From UBA6120 sp964639215 (GTDB taxonomy: Bacteria > Bacillota_I > Bacilli_A > RFN20 > CAG-826): a DNA stretch of 64,000 bases. A model generated the notes under the pieces. It did not search any database. It saw nothing but the letters and a program-made list of their open reading frames with translations, and was not told the DNA's origin. The stretch spans positions 1 through 64,000 of the forward strand of contig CAZXCV010000004.1 of assembly GCA_964639215.1 (NCBI GenBank), read 5' to 3'. A program made the position numbers and the translations under genes. This document shows positions 53,756 to 63,195 of this stretch, piece by piece; the first letter of the stretch is position 1, and each line of letters begins with the position of its first letter.

Positions 53756-56700
53756 ATGTTCACACCGCTTCATATCTATACATCGTATTCATTTTTGCAA
53801 AGCGGTTTTACCGTGGCGCATTTATTGCAAGCGCTTGCTGACAAAAAATACCGCGCCGCTGCGATTACCGATTTTAATGTTTTGTTTGGTGTCCCTGAAT
53901 TTTGTCTCGCTGCTAAAAAAGCCCAAATTGATCCAATCGTTGGAATGGATTTATTGATTGAAGACGAACTCATTACCCTGATTGCCCTTAATGAACTTGG
54001 ATACCGGAATCTCATTATGTTATCAAGTCAAGCCTCCACCGGAGCACTAGCGCTTGAGTTCACTAAAAACCATCACGAGGGCATCATCGCCATCATCTCC
54101 ACTCGTCAAGGTCAACTCGTTGATCTTTACAAGCAGCAACAACACGAGATTGCTTCAAAGTTAGCTAAATTGTCACAGCAATTTGATCAATTTTATCTCG
54201 GTATTGAAATTTATACATCCGATGATCAAGATTTTGCCGATTTTATGCGCGATATTGCCAAAAAGCATGATTATAAAACGATTGCATTTCCTTTCATCAA
54301 ATACCATCGTCCAAGCGATGCCATCATCTTAAAAATTACCCATGCGATTGCCCACGATGAAGTAATCGAAGAACGTGAAGCAACTGGCCCTTATTATTTA
54401 TACGAACTAGAGCAAATTGAAGATCGTTACACGAGCGAAGAAATAACTTTGACGAATCAAATCGCGGCTTCGGTAGGATTTGCATTTGAGCAAAAACGAG
54501 GAACGCTATTATCATTTCCGAGAACGAACAAACAAAATGCCGCGATGATGCTGCGAGAAGCCGCCATTGTCGGATTACAGGCACGCGCGATTGATTTTAC
54601 GAACATCGAATATTTGCAACGCCTCGACTACGAACTTCGCATGATTGATGATTTAGGTTATAGCGATTATTTCCTCATCGTTGCCGATTACGTTACTTAT
54701 GCAAGAAATCAAAATATTCCGGTCGGTCCTGGACGTGGATCAGCACCTGGTTCGCTCGTCAGTTATGCCCTCTCAATTACCGATGTCGATCCGATTAAAT
54801 ATCAATTGCTATTTGAACGATTTTTAAATCCAGCACGTAAAACAATGCCGGATATCGATATTGATTTTGCTGACATTCGCCGCGAAGAAGTCATTGATTA
54901 TCTTCGCAATAAATATGGTGAAAATCGCGTTGCCAATATCATCACATTCCAAACAATCCAAGCGAAACAAGCGATTAGGGATATTGGACGCGTCTATCAA
55001 TTCTCGCCCCGAACGATTGAGGCGATGGCGAAGTCACTGCCTGATAGTAAGTACGATTTACGAACCGCCTTTAAACGCGTTCCAGCCTTCAATAAAGTTG
55101 TGAAAGAAGACAAAGAATGCCTTGAGATCGTTAAATTGGCAACACGAATCGAAGGATTAATCCGTCAATCAGGGATGCATCCCGCTGGTGTAGTTTTAAA
55201 TGAAGAACCAATTCAAGAAGCGGTCCCCGTTTTAAATGCCAATGGTCACTTAATCACGCAATATGAGATGGATTACCTTGAAGCCCAAGGATTTTTGAAG
55301 ATGGATATTCTCGGGTTACGTAATTTGACGATTATCGATAATTGCCTACGACTCATCAAAGCAAATCATAGTATCGACTTAGCGATGAATACGATTCCTT
55401 ACACTGACAGTAAAATTTTCGATCTTATTCGTTCTGGTTTAACGATGGGTATTTTTCAACTCGAAAGCGATGGCATGCGTCGAGCTATTAAGGAAATCAA
55501 ACCGACGACATTTGATGATATTGTCGTACTGCTCGCGATATTTCGTCCCGGTCCTATGGACAGTATTACCGCTTACGCCAATCGTAAAGCCGGACTTGAA
55601 AAGTACTCGACACTCGACACCCAGATTGCCGATATCTTACAACCGACTTACGGCATCATTATTTACCAAGAACAAATCATGCAAATTGCTGAACGCATGG
55701 CGGGATTTTCACTGGCAGAAGCCGATTTATTCCGGCGGGCAGTCAGTAAGAAAGACGCTGAAAAACTAGCCGAACTCCAAGACAAATTTGTTGAGGGAGC
55801 AATTCGTAAAGGTTATAACCAAGGCCACGCTGTTTCCGTGTTTAACCACATCTACAAATTCGCGGATTATGGTTTCAATAAAAGCCATTCCGTTGCTTAT
55901 GCTTTTTTAGCGTGTCAAATGGGATATTTGAAAGTTTATTTCCCCCATGAATTTTATGCTTCTATTTTAGAAACAAGCAGTGCAATCAACGATACAAAAT
56001 TTTCGAATTACATCGAAGAACTTCACCAATTAAAAATTTCAATTTCTAATCCAGATATCAATCATTCCGGCGTTAATTTTTCAGTTTTCAATCGCAAACT
56101 ATTATTTCCACTAAGTGCAATTCGAGGTATTTCTAATGATGTCGCAACGCGAATTGTTGATGTTCGTAGTGAAGGACCTTTCGCTTCATTTTATGATTTT
56201 ATCATTCGAATGTACCAATTAAAAATTACCGCCAAACAACTTGAACATCTGATTGATGCTGGTGTGTTTGATTCCCTCCATAAATCACGGGCGACATTAC
56301 GAGCATCGATCAATCATGGCTTACAAAATGCAGCCATCCATAGTGCCATGGATGAAAATTCACCATCATTGATTAGCGGCAATCACATTCCCAGTGCCAA
56401 ATTAGTGACTGCCAGCGATGATATGATTGATAATGTTGACCGCGAACTCGAGGCACTTGGGATTGTCTTATCAGCTTCACCGTTTAAACACAAAAAAGCA
56501 TTATTACGCGAATATAATCTCCTTCCAATTAACAAAGTTAAAGATACGAAGCAAACCGTGACAATCGGTGGAATTGTCCGCAGTAAAAAAGCGATTAAAA
56601 CTAAGACGGGTGCACCGATGGCGTTTATTACGATATATGATGATACCTCAGAACTCGAAGTCGTCGTTTTTCCGCGCCCATACGCTGAAGTCGCCACAAC

Positions 56701-56806
56701 CTTGGAGAAAAACAAGTTAGTCGTACTCGTCGGTCACTATGAAAGTGACAAGGGTCAAAATTTTATCGCTGAAAAAGTGACAATCATCGAGGAACATCGT
56801 GAATAA
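53756..56806 (+). CDS. dnaE: DNA polymerase III alpha subunit, DnaE type
   Basis: C-family replicative polymerase; in Bacillota DnaE extends RNA primers beside PolC. 1016 aa, short for DnaE. The N-terminal PHP domain has lost metal ligands (HIYTSYSFL in place of HxHxxYS). The palm carries the catalytic aspartates in MPDIDIDFAD (~residues 365-374) and GPGRGSAPGSLVSY. Then come helix-hairpin-helix and C-terminal OB-fold domains (VTIGGIVRSKKAIKTKTG). A 7-bp hairpin lies at 53698-53715 just upstream. Overlaps polA by 8 bp. Confidence 0.97.
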   Translation: MFTPLHIYTSYSFLQSGFTVAHLLQALADKKYRAAAITDFNVLFGVPEFCLAAKKAQIDPIVGMDLLIEDELITLIALNELGYRNLIMLSSQASTGALALEFTKNHHEGIIAIISTRQGQLVDLYKQQQHEIASKLAKLSQQFDQFYLGIEIYTSDDQDFADFMRDIAKKHDYKTIAFPFIKYHRPSDAIILKITHAIAHDEVIEEREATGPYYLYELEQIEDRYTSEEITLTNQIAASVGFAFEQKRGTLLSFPRTNKQNAAMMLREAAIVGLQARAIDFTNIEYLQRLDYELRMIDDLGYSDYFLIVADYVTYARNQNIPVGPGRGSAPGSLVSYALSITDVDPIKYQLLFERFLNPARKTMPDIDIDFADIRREEVIDYLRNKYGENRVANIITFQTIQAKQAIRDIGRVYQFSPRTIEAMAKSLPDSKYDLRTAFKRVPAFNKVVKEDKECLEIVKLATRIEGLIRQSGMHPAGVVLNEEPIQEAVPVLNANGHLITQYEMDYLEAQGFLKMDILGLRNLTIIDNCLRLIKANHSIDLAMNTIPYTDSKIFDLIRSGLTMGIFQLESDGMRRAIKEIKPTTFDDIVVLLAIFRPGPMDSITAYANRKAGLEKYSTLDTQIADILQPTYGIIIYQEQIMQIAERMAGFSLAEADLFRRAVSKKDAEKLAELQDKFVEGAIRKGYNQGHAVSVFNHIYKFADYGFNKSHSVAYAFLACQMGYLKVYFPHEFYASILETSSAINDTKFSNYIEELHQLKISISNPDINHSGVNFSVFNRKLLFPLSAIRGISNDVATRIVDVRSEGPFASFYDFIIRMYQLKITAKQLEHLIDAGVFDSLHKSRATLRASINHGLQNAAIHSAMDENSPSLISGNHIPSAKLVTASDDMIDNVDRELEALGIVLSASPFKHKKALLREYNLLPINKVKDTKQTVTIGGIVRSKKAIKTKTGAPMAFITIYDDTSELEVVVFPRPYAEVATTLEKNKLVVLVGHYESDKGQNFIAEKVTIIEEHRE

Positions 56807-59390
56807 ACTAACGATTGTTGATGGCAATTCACTGTTATTCCGAGCATACTACGCGTCAGCTTATCCCGGTACGACCTTAATGCGGACTAAAGATGGCATT
56901 CCAACTAATGCCATTTACATTTTTGCAAATATGATGACGCGTATTATTTCTGATATTGCGCCAGGAGATGGTTTGCTTGTCGCCTTTGATACTGGTAAGA
57001 AAACATTTCGCCATGAGCAACTCGAAAGTTATAAAGCACAACGTAAAAAAGCTCCTGAAGAACTTATCACCCAAATGCCCATCGCCCGCGAAATGTTAGA
57101 CGCGCTTGGAATTTTCACGTTTGAAATGGACGGTTATGAAGGTGATGATGTGGCCGGAAGCGCGGCGATACTAGCACACAATCAAAGTCTCGATGTCGTA
57201 ATTTACACATCTGATCGTGATTTTTTGCAACTTGTGAACACAACGATCAAAGTTCATTTAATCAAAAAAGGGATGTCAGATATTCGCGTCATGAATCGAG
57301 CGAAGGTGATTGAAGATTATGGCATAACCCCTGAGCAAGTTGCTGACTATAAAGGATTGTGCGGTGACGCGAGCGATAACTTAAAAGGAATCCCCGGCAT
57401 CGGTGATAAAACCGCGATTAAGTTATTGAGTGAATACCAAACATTTGAAAACATCGTGCAGGCCGCCACGACAATTGGCGGTAAGATTGGTGATAATCTC
57501 ATCTTGCACAAAGACGTTGGTGCTTTAAGTAAACATCTCGCGATGATTGATACCAAAATCCCGCTTCACTTCACGTTAGAAGACACGAAGTATCCAGGTT
57601 ATGAACTCGATAAAGCAACTAGTTTCAGCGCGCGTTATGAACTTCGGACTTTTATAAACAAACTGCCACCATCATGGCGAGTTTTAAATGTGAAAGATGA
57701 AGTGACAATCACCACAGTCAAACGATTGGAAAATTTCAAAAACAGTGGCAAAATCGGTGTGTATTTTGATATGCCTGTCGGTAACTACCATCGGATTCGT
57801 CCCTTTGGTATCGCAATAAGCAATGGGCAACAGACGTATTACTTAACGTTTGAAGATGCGTTAGTGGATCCCGAGTTACGATCGATTTTAAACAATCCGA
57901 CGATTACTAAATATACGTTTGATTTAAAAACTCATTATGTGCTCTGCCAACGCTTTAATCTTGCGATTTCTGGACCTTTTATCGATATTCAACTTGCCAA
58001 CTACACACTCGACACTTCAATTTCCAATAATCCGATTGCTAGTCTCACTGTCTATGGTGCGCAAATCCCAAGTGAAGAAAATCCAAAATTGTTTGCGACT
58101 GGTAACCCCGAATTAACCGGTTCAATCGCTTATCACTTATTAACGCTTTATCCAAAAATCAACCTCGAGCTAAAACAAAAAGAAGCTCTCAATGTTTTGA
58201 TGGAAGTAGAAATTCCTTTAGCGATTGTCCTCGCTAAAATGGAAAGAGAAGGTGTTCCGATTGATCGAGATATGCTAAATAGGCTCGGCGCACAATTTCT
58301 TGAAAAAATTAACGAACATTCACAAGCAATTTATGAAATAGCGGGCCATGAATTTAACCTCAATTCACCAAAGCAAGTGGCGACTGTTCTCTTTGATGAC
58401 TTAGGTTTAGCCAAAAACCGCAAAGGTTCGACGAGTGCCGATGTTTTGAAACAGTTAGCCAACGAACACCCAATTGCCGCACATTTACTTGAGCATCGAA
58501 AATATTCAAAATTATTTTCCACGTACATTGAATCATTGATTAATAACGTTCACGACGATGGTAAACTTCATGCAATCTTCAATCAAGCCTTGACAACGAC
58601 CGGACGTTTATCGAGCACCGATCCCAATTTACAAAACATCGCTGTCCGCGATGAGGAAGGGCGCCTTGTTCGTCAAGCCTTTTATTATCCTACGAGCGAT
58701 GACTTGCTCGTCTCATTTGATTATTCGCAAATCGAGCTGCGCATCTTAGCTCATCTCAGCAATTGTGGACCGCTGCTTGAAGTCTTTAACCAAGGTCAAG
58801 ATATCCATACAGCGACTGCCAACCGGTTATTTGCAAATGGCGGACCAGTCACCCCATTGATGCGACGTCAAGCCAAAGCTGTAAATTTTGGAATCATCTA
58901 TGGCATATCTGATTGGGGTTTAGCCGAGCAATTAGAAATCCCACCGGCTGAAGCACGAAAAATTATCAATACCTTCTATGATAACTATCAAGAAATTCGC
59001 ACATATATGCATGACCTAATTACCCAAGTGCAAAACCATGGTTATGTCACCACTCTCACAGGTCGCAGACGCTATTTAAGAGAAATTCATGATAGTAACT
59101 ATCAAACCCGTGAATTTGCCAAACGCGCCGCGATGAATGCGCCAATTCAAGGAACCGCTGCCGATTTGATTAAAATCGCGATGATAAAAATCGATCAAGC
59201 TTTAACCAATCAGAAAATTTCATCAAAGCTCATCTTGCAAATTCATGATGAATTAATTTTCAAGGTACCAAAGTCTGAGGTTTCCACACTAATAGCATTG
59301 GTAAAAGAAATCATGGAAACAGCGATGCCCTTAAACGTCAAGCTCGAAGTCGACGTCAGTCAAGGTAGAACTTGGTATGATCTTAAATAG
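56799..59390 (+). CDS. polA: DNA polymerase I
   Basis: Repair polymerase that also removes primers. The N-terminal 5'-3' exonuclease is intact (DGNSLLFRAYYAS, DGYEGDDVAG, SDRDFLQLV, GIPGIGDKTA). The middle 3'-5' exonuclease fold has lost its DxE site (GVYFDMPVGNY), as is common in Bacillota. The polymerase has DPNLQNIAVRDEEG, DYSQIELRILAH, RRQAKAVNFGIIYG and QIHDEL. 863 aa. Translationally coupled to dnaE by an 8-bp overlap and followed after 7 bp by mutM-coaE. Confidence 0.98.
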   Translation: MNKLTIVDGNSLLFRAYYASAYPGTTLMRTKDGIPTNAIYIFANMMTRIISDIAPGDGLLVAFDTGKKTFRHEQLESYKAQRKKAPEELITQMPIAREMLDALGIFTFEMDGYEGDDVAGSAAILAHNQSLDVVIYTSDRDFLQLVNTTIKVHLIKKGMSDIRVMNRAKVIEDYGITPEQVADYKGLCGDASDNLKGIPGIGDKTAIKLLSEYQTFENIVQAATTIGGKIGDNLILHKDVGALSKHLAMIDTKIPLHFTLEDTKYPGYELDKATSFSARYELRTFINKLPPSWRVLNVKDEVTITTVKRLENFKNSGKIGVYFDMPVGNYHRIRPFGIAISNGQQTYYLTFEDALVDPELRSILNNPTITKYTFDLKTHYVLCQRFNLAISGPFIDIQLANYTLDTSISNNPIASLTVYGAQIPSEENPKLFATGNPELTGSIAYHLLTLYPKINLELKQKEALNVLMEVEIPLAIVLAKMEREGVPIDRDMLNRLGAQFLEKINEHSQAIYEIAGHEFNLNSPKQVATVLFDDLGLAKNRKGSTSADVLKQLANEHPIAAHLLEHRKYSKLFSTYIESLINNVHDDGKLHAIFNQALTTTGRLSSTDPNLQNIAVRDEEGRLVRQAFYYPTSDDLLVSFDYSQIELRILAHLSNCGPLLEVFNQGQDIHTATANRLFANGGPVTPLMRRQAKAVNFGIIYGISDWGLAEQLEIPPAEARKIINTFYDNYQEIRTYMHDLITQVQNHGYVTTLTGRRRYLREIHDSNYQTREFAKRAAMNAPIQGTAADLIKIAMIKIDQALTNQKISSKLILQIHDELIFKVPKSEVSTLIALVKEIMETAMPLNVKLEVDVSQGRTWYDLK

Positions 59391-59397
59391 GTGAAAT

Positions 59398-60828
59398 ATG
59401 CCAGAATTACCAGAAGTCGAAACCGTCCGCCGAATACTTGCTCCACGCATTCTCAATCGTCAAATTAGCAATGTGCGGGTCACCTATTGGCGCATGATTG
59501 GTTCTCATCACCATGAATTTATTGCTCGTTTAATCGGTCGCACATTCAGTGCCATTGAACGAATTGGTAAATTTTTAATTTTCAAATTTGACAATGATCT
59601 TGTACTTATTTCACATCTTCGGATGGAAGGTAAATATCTTGATCTCGCGCAATCTGAAGCTGATAGTCGGTATGCCCGTGTAATTTTCGAATTCACTGAT
59701 GGCGGCAAATTATGCTATGACGATTCTCGCTGTTTTGGAACGATGCAGTTAGCGACGAGTGCAACTTATAAAGACGCGCCTTCCCTCACTAAAATCGGAC
59801 CCGAACCATTTGGGATACAATCATCTTCAGTGATATTTGACCATTACCATCGTTCAGCGCGCCCGATTAAGGAATTATTGCTTGATCAAACAATTATGAC
59901 AGGACTTGGAAATATCTATGCTGATGAGGTGCTCTATTTAGCGCGCATCCATCCTGAATTGCCTGGTAATCTCTTAACAAAGCATGAAGCTGATCGGCTG
60001 TTACATTTTTCAAAAGAAGTGCTTAACAAAGCAATTGAATCTGGTGGGTCGACGATCCGCACATATCACGCCGCCAAGGGCGTTGATGGTCGTTTCCAAC
60101 ACCAATTATTTGCCTATGATCGTGCTGGACAACCTTGCAGCCGTTGTCACACGATACTAACAAAAATAAAGGTAAAAGGACGTGGATCAACGTATTGCCC
60201 ACGCTGCCAAATTAATCGCGCCTTACCTTTGGTGATTGCGATTACAGGACAAATGCACGCTGGTAAATCAACGATTTTATCGTTAGCAAAAAATATGGGG
60301 TATCCGACATTATCAAGCGATGAACTTGTTAAAGAGGTATATCATCAATCCAAAAATATGAGTAAAATCGAACAATTGCTCCACATTGTATTTACTGACA
60401 GTCGCCTTAATAGTCGGCAGATTCTCGAAGTCATTTTGACAAATCCGAAGGCTAAAAAGCGCCTCGAAAAATGGGTTCATCCGCTTGTAAAACACATGAC
60501 GATTGATTGGATTAAACAACAAACTAGTCGCTACGTCTTCATTGAAGTACCATTACTCTTTGAAGCCAAGTGGGACTATCTTGCTCAATATATCATTGGG
60601 GTGACTGTGCCCTTTGAAATTCAAAAAGTCAGGATTGAAAGTGATTTTGAACATCCTGAACTTGCCTTAGAACTGGCCCAGACAAATCAATTTTTAGCCT
60701 ATCAAGACCGCGTCGATTACTTAATTAAAAACGATGGTGATTTATCCTCGTTCATTAGTGATGCCACCAAAGCACTAGAAACGGCATTGCTACAATCAAT
60801 AAAGACCGCCGAGTCCGCTAATTTCTAA
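59398..60828 (+). CDS. mutM/coaE: MutM-CoaE fusion: formamidopyrimidine-DNA glycosylase + dephospho-CoA kinase
   Basis: One uninterrupted 476-codon frame joins two enzymes that are neighbours in Bacillus. Residues ~1-275 are Fpg/MutM: N-terminal PELPEVET (catalytic P and E), Lys in IGKFLIF, a helix-two-turn-helix (TGLGNIYADEVLYLARIHP) and a zinc finger (CSRCHTI...YCPRCQ). After a ~6-residue linker, ~280-476 is CoaE: P-loop ITGQMHAGKST, SSDELVKEVYH, HPLV, EVPLLFEAKWD, YLIKNDGD. The first removes oxidised purines; the second makes coenzyme A. The last 33 bp overlap dnaI on the other strand. Confidence 0.95.
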   Translation: MPELPEVETVRRILAPRILNRQISNVRVTYWRMIGSHHHEFIARLIGRTFSAIERIGKFLIFKFDNDLVLISHLRMEGKYLDLAQSEADSRYARVIFEFTDGGKLCYDDSRCFGTMQLATSATYKDAPSLTKIGPEPFGIQSSSVIFDHYHRSARPIKELLLDQTIMTGLGNIYADEVLYLARIHPELPGNLLTKHEADRLLHFSKEVLNKAIESGGSTIRTYHAAKGVDGRFQHQLFAYDRAGQPCSRCHTILTKIKVKGRGSTYCPRCQINRALPLVIAITGQMHAGKSTILSLAKNMGYPTLSSDELVKEVYHQSKNMSKIEQLLHIVFTDSRLNSRQILEVILTNPKAKKRLEKWVHPLVKHMTIDWIKQQTSRYVFIEVPLLFEAKWDYLAQYIIGVTVPFEIQKVRIESDFEHPELALELAQTNQFLAYQDRVDYLIKNDGDLSSFISDATKALETALLQSIKTAESANF

Positions 60829-61698
60829 TTCTCCAAGCGTATAATCCTTTAATAAACGCGTCAACTGTCGGCTCCTGATACGCCCGGATTCACTGCTACC
60901 ATAAAGTGTCGTTAGCTCATCGAGTTTAAAATCGCTTGTAAATAACGTGATTTTTTTATTTTTAGCACGCTCCAGTAATAATGGATAAACAATTTGATCA
61001 CGTAAAAAATCACTTTTGTATTCATTGCCAAAATCATCAATTGCTAAAATGTCAATTGTCGTTAAACGAGCAAACATCTCTGAGAAACGCGGTTTATCGT
61101 TGATCGCAGCATCGAGTAATTCTTTAAACCTGGTCGCCGCGTTAATCACGGCTGCTTGACGCAAGCCTGTTTCCAGTAATTCATTGACAAACGTGACCAT
61201 CATATAGCTTTTACCAACGCGATGACCGCCATATAAGTAGAGCCAACGATCTGATTGTTTCCGTGCGAGTTTAATCGCCTCAGCAATGATTGGCTTTCGC
61301 GTTTGTTTTGGATCAATCGAACCAAAGCGGGCTGTTTTCCAGCCGTCGTCAAAATCGCTGAGCCAGTAACGACGATCGCGATCAAATTTCGCCATTAATA
61401 ATGGACACGGTTCAAATGTTCGCTCAATAAACCGTCCAACCCGCGATAATTTAACTTGATAATGGCGTTGCCTTTTCTCGCATGATTCAAGTCCCGGGCA
61501 GTTTGCACAGTAATGACAATCTTCTTGGTATGCTAAAAAAATTGATAAATATTGTTTAACCTCGGCTTCTGTCGCACCCAATCTATTGATTTCTTGATGA
61601 ACCAATGGATCATTCATCAACGCTTTGTATTGTTCTTCGATGATTTCATCGGGATCATCACTCAAGAATTCATTGGGTGTGATTTTAACTTTTTCCAT
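60796..61698 (-). CDS. dnaI: Primosomal protein DnaI (helicase loader ATPase)
   Basis: AAA+ loader that places the replicative helicase on DNA. The N-terminal part has a cysteine-rich zinc site (CHYCANCPGLESCEKR, ~residues 60-75). The ATPase has Walker A YGGHRVGKSYMM (~166-177), Walker B DILAIDDFGNE and sensor SDFKLDEL. About 300 aa from ATG 61698, which overlaps the dnaB stop; a start at 61719 is possible but has no better SD. Convergent overlap of 33 bp with mutM-coaE. Confidence 0.95.
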   Translation of the reverse strand: MEKVKITPNEFLSDDPDEIIEEQYKALMNDPLVHQEINRLGATEAEVKQYLSIFLAYQEDCHYCANCPGLESCEKRQRHYQVKLSRVGRFIERTFEPCPLLMAKFDRDRRYWLSDFDDGWKTARFGSIDPKQTRKPIIAEAIKLARKQSDRWLYLYGGHRVGKSYMMVTFVNELLETGLRQAAVINAATRFKELLDAAINDKPRFSEMFARLTTIDILAIDDFGNEYKSDFLRDQIVYPLLLERAKNKKITLFTSDFKLDELTTLYGSSESGRIRSRQLTRLLKDYTLGELEISGLGGLY

Positions 61699-62944
61699 GC
61701 TTCTTACCTGCTCGTTCATTTTCTAACGCTTCTAACATCGCGTCAAGGTCAATTTCTTCTTCTTGGGGTGGAGTGGCTGGTTCTTCAAGTTTTTCTTTCT
61801 CTTTTGAGGTTGAGGATTTCTTTTTTCTCGTTTTCACTAAATATTCCATGGCATCAATCGCTGAAGTCACTTGTGCCCGAGCGAGTGAGGCTGCAATCTT
61901 CTCGACTAAAGGACGTGGAAACGTCAAATTGGCACTTTCAAGAACATAATCGATGAGAGCATTAATAACTGGAAGTGGCAAATCATAACGTGTCTGCATA
62001 TCATTGATGACCTTCAAATCAGCCGGAGCAGGAGCATTATTCAAGTTACGGTAACGGAAATATGTTTTTGGATCAGATTGTTCCATCAGTTGAATCTTCC
62101 TGGCTTTTGAAGTTGCGCTGCTAACTTGCGATAGTGACTTCCGCCGTGTCTTGGCAAAGGCGAATTTCGTTTCTAGGGCTGCCATTTCTTTTAATTTGTT
62201 AAAGTCGATGATACGTTCATCTTCACCGATGAAACAAGTAACCACTAGTTCGGCCATCGCTAATTCATCGATACCATATAGATTGGCAAGACGATCAATT
62301 TCATCAAGTAAAGGTGTTGTGAACATTTGTGTCTTAATATTGCTTTTGCGCCCGATTTCATCGATAAATGACCTTCGATCAAATTTCGTCTCGATTGAAG
62401 AACAACGATGGTCAAGAATTCCATTGTCGCTTTTACCATTAAATGAGGGCAAGGTATAATCGGGATGAAAAACCTCGCCAAATGATGCGGACACTTCATC
62501 AAACCCGACGATTGGCTTTGGTTTATGATAGCGAACCCGAAGTTTCTGGACCATGGCTTCGCCAATATATTGTGATAAAAGTCCTCGTAACAGCACATCA
62601 TCAAAAAATAATGCGGGTGATTTCGGGGCAAACAGTTCCAGCACATGCACTTCAAAATCTTGTTGCTTTTTACGATAACTGCGCAAAAGACCAACAGCTT
62701 CAAGCCGTGCTTTCGCTAAAGATAAATCGGACAATGTCATTTGCGTGTGACTAATGAGCATTGATACTGCCATCGCTTCATCACTCATAAATAAGTGCGA
62801 CAAGGCGTCAAGTGTCAAAAATAACGCTAACCCTTGATGACTAATCAAAGGTTGATATAATTCAGCAAGTAACTGACGGTCATGATCACCGATCAAGCTC
62901 ATCCGTCGAATATGGATGAAATCACGCGAGGCTAAATATTGCAT
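61685..62944 (-). CDS. dnaB: Helicase loading/attachment protein DnaB (Bacillus type, DnaD-like)
   Basis: Not the helicase but the Bacillota primosome protein DnaB. Winged-helix-like N-terminal domain (LIGDHDRQLLAELYQPLISHQGLALFLTL), then DnaB/DnaD-type C-terminal helices (PAPADLKVINDMQTRYDLP, VINALIDYVLESANL) and an acidic tail. The start is ATG 62944 (MQYLASRDF) with SD GGAG; the longer frame includes a non-coding leader. About 419 aa. nrdR, which precedes dnaB in Bacillus, is absent. Confidence 0.92.
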   Translation of the reverse strand: MQYLASRDFIHIRRMSLIGDHDRQLLAELYQPLISHQGLALFLTLDALSHLFMSDEAMAVSMLISHTQMTLSDLSLAKARLEAVGLLRSYRKKQQDFEVHVLELFAPKSPALFFDDVLLRGLLSQYIGEAMVQKLRVRYHKPKPIVGFDEVSASFGEVFHPDYTLPSFNGKSDNGILDHRCSSIETKFDRRSFIDEIGRKSNIKTQMFTTPLLDEIDRLANLYGIDELAMAELVVTCFIGEDERIIDFNKLKEMAALETKFAFAKTRRKSLSQVSSATSKARKIQLMEQSDPKTYFRYRNLNNAPAPADLKVINDMQTRYDLPLPVINALIDYVLESANLTFPRPLVEKIAASLARAQVTSAIDAMEYLVKTRKKKSSTSKEKEKLEEPATPPQEEEIDLDAMLEALENERAGKKHGKS

Positions 62945-63195
62945 GGGATACTCCAGTACATATAGGATATAACAAATCATTAGTAAAAAGTATGAAAAAA
63001 AGCGTTTCCATCGCAATAATTTTATATCGTTGTTGTGGGCACTTATCCACCGACATTAGTAAAAACCACGATAATAAGCCACAATTTGATTGTGGATAAA
63101 CACGGTAAAAGAAAAGTTTTTGGTAATAATAAATATTATTTATTGAGCCTTGATATTTTTTTTGTTAGGATTTGTATGCAAATAGAGGAAACTTA
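62945..63195. promoter_or_regulatory. Divergent dnaB/speD intergenic region with two DnaA-box-like sites
   Basis: Holds TTATCCACC (63043-63051, plus; 8/9 match) and TTATCCACA on the minus strand (63091-63099; perfect DnaA box), inverted and 40 bp apart. A minus-strand promoter for dnaB (TTTACT, 17 nt, TATATG) and a plus-strand promoter for the speD-like gene (TTGAGC, 17 nt, TAGGAT) can be drawn; both are moderate. An AT-only inverted repeat (AATAAT...ATTATT) sits near 63128-63143. Confidence 0.5.

Noticed and set aside
62945..63195. Chromosomal origin of replication
   Set aside because: Only two DnaA boxes and no dnaA, dnaN or AT-rich unwinding repeats; regulatory use is more likely.
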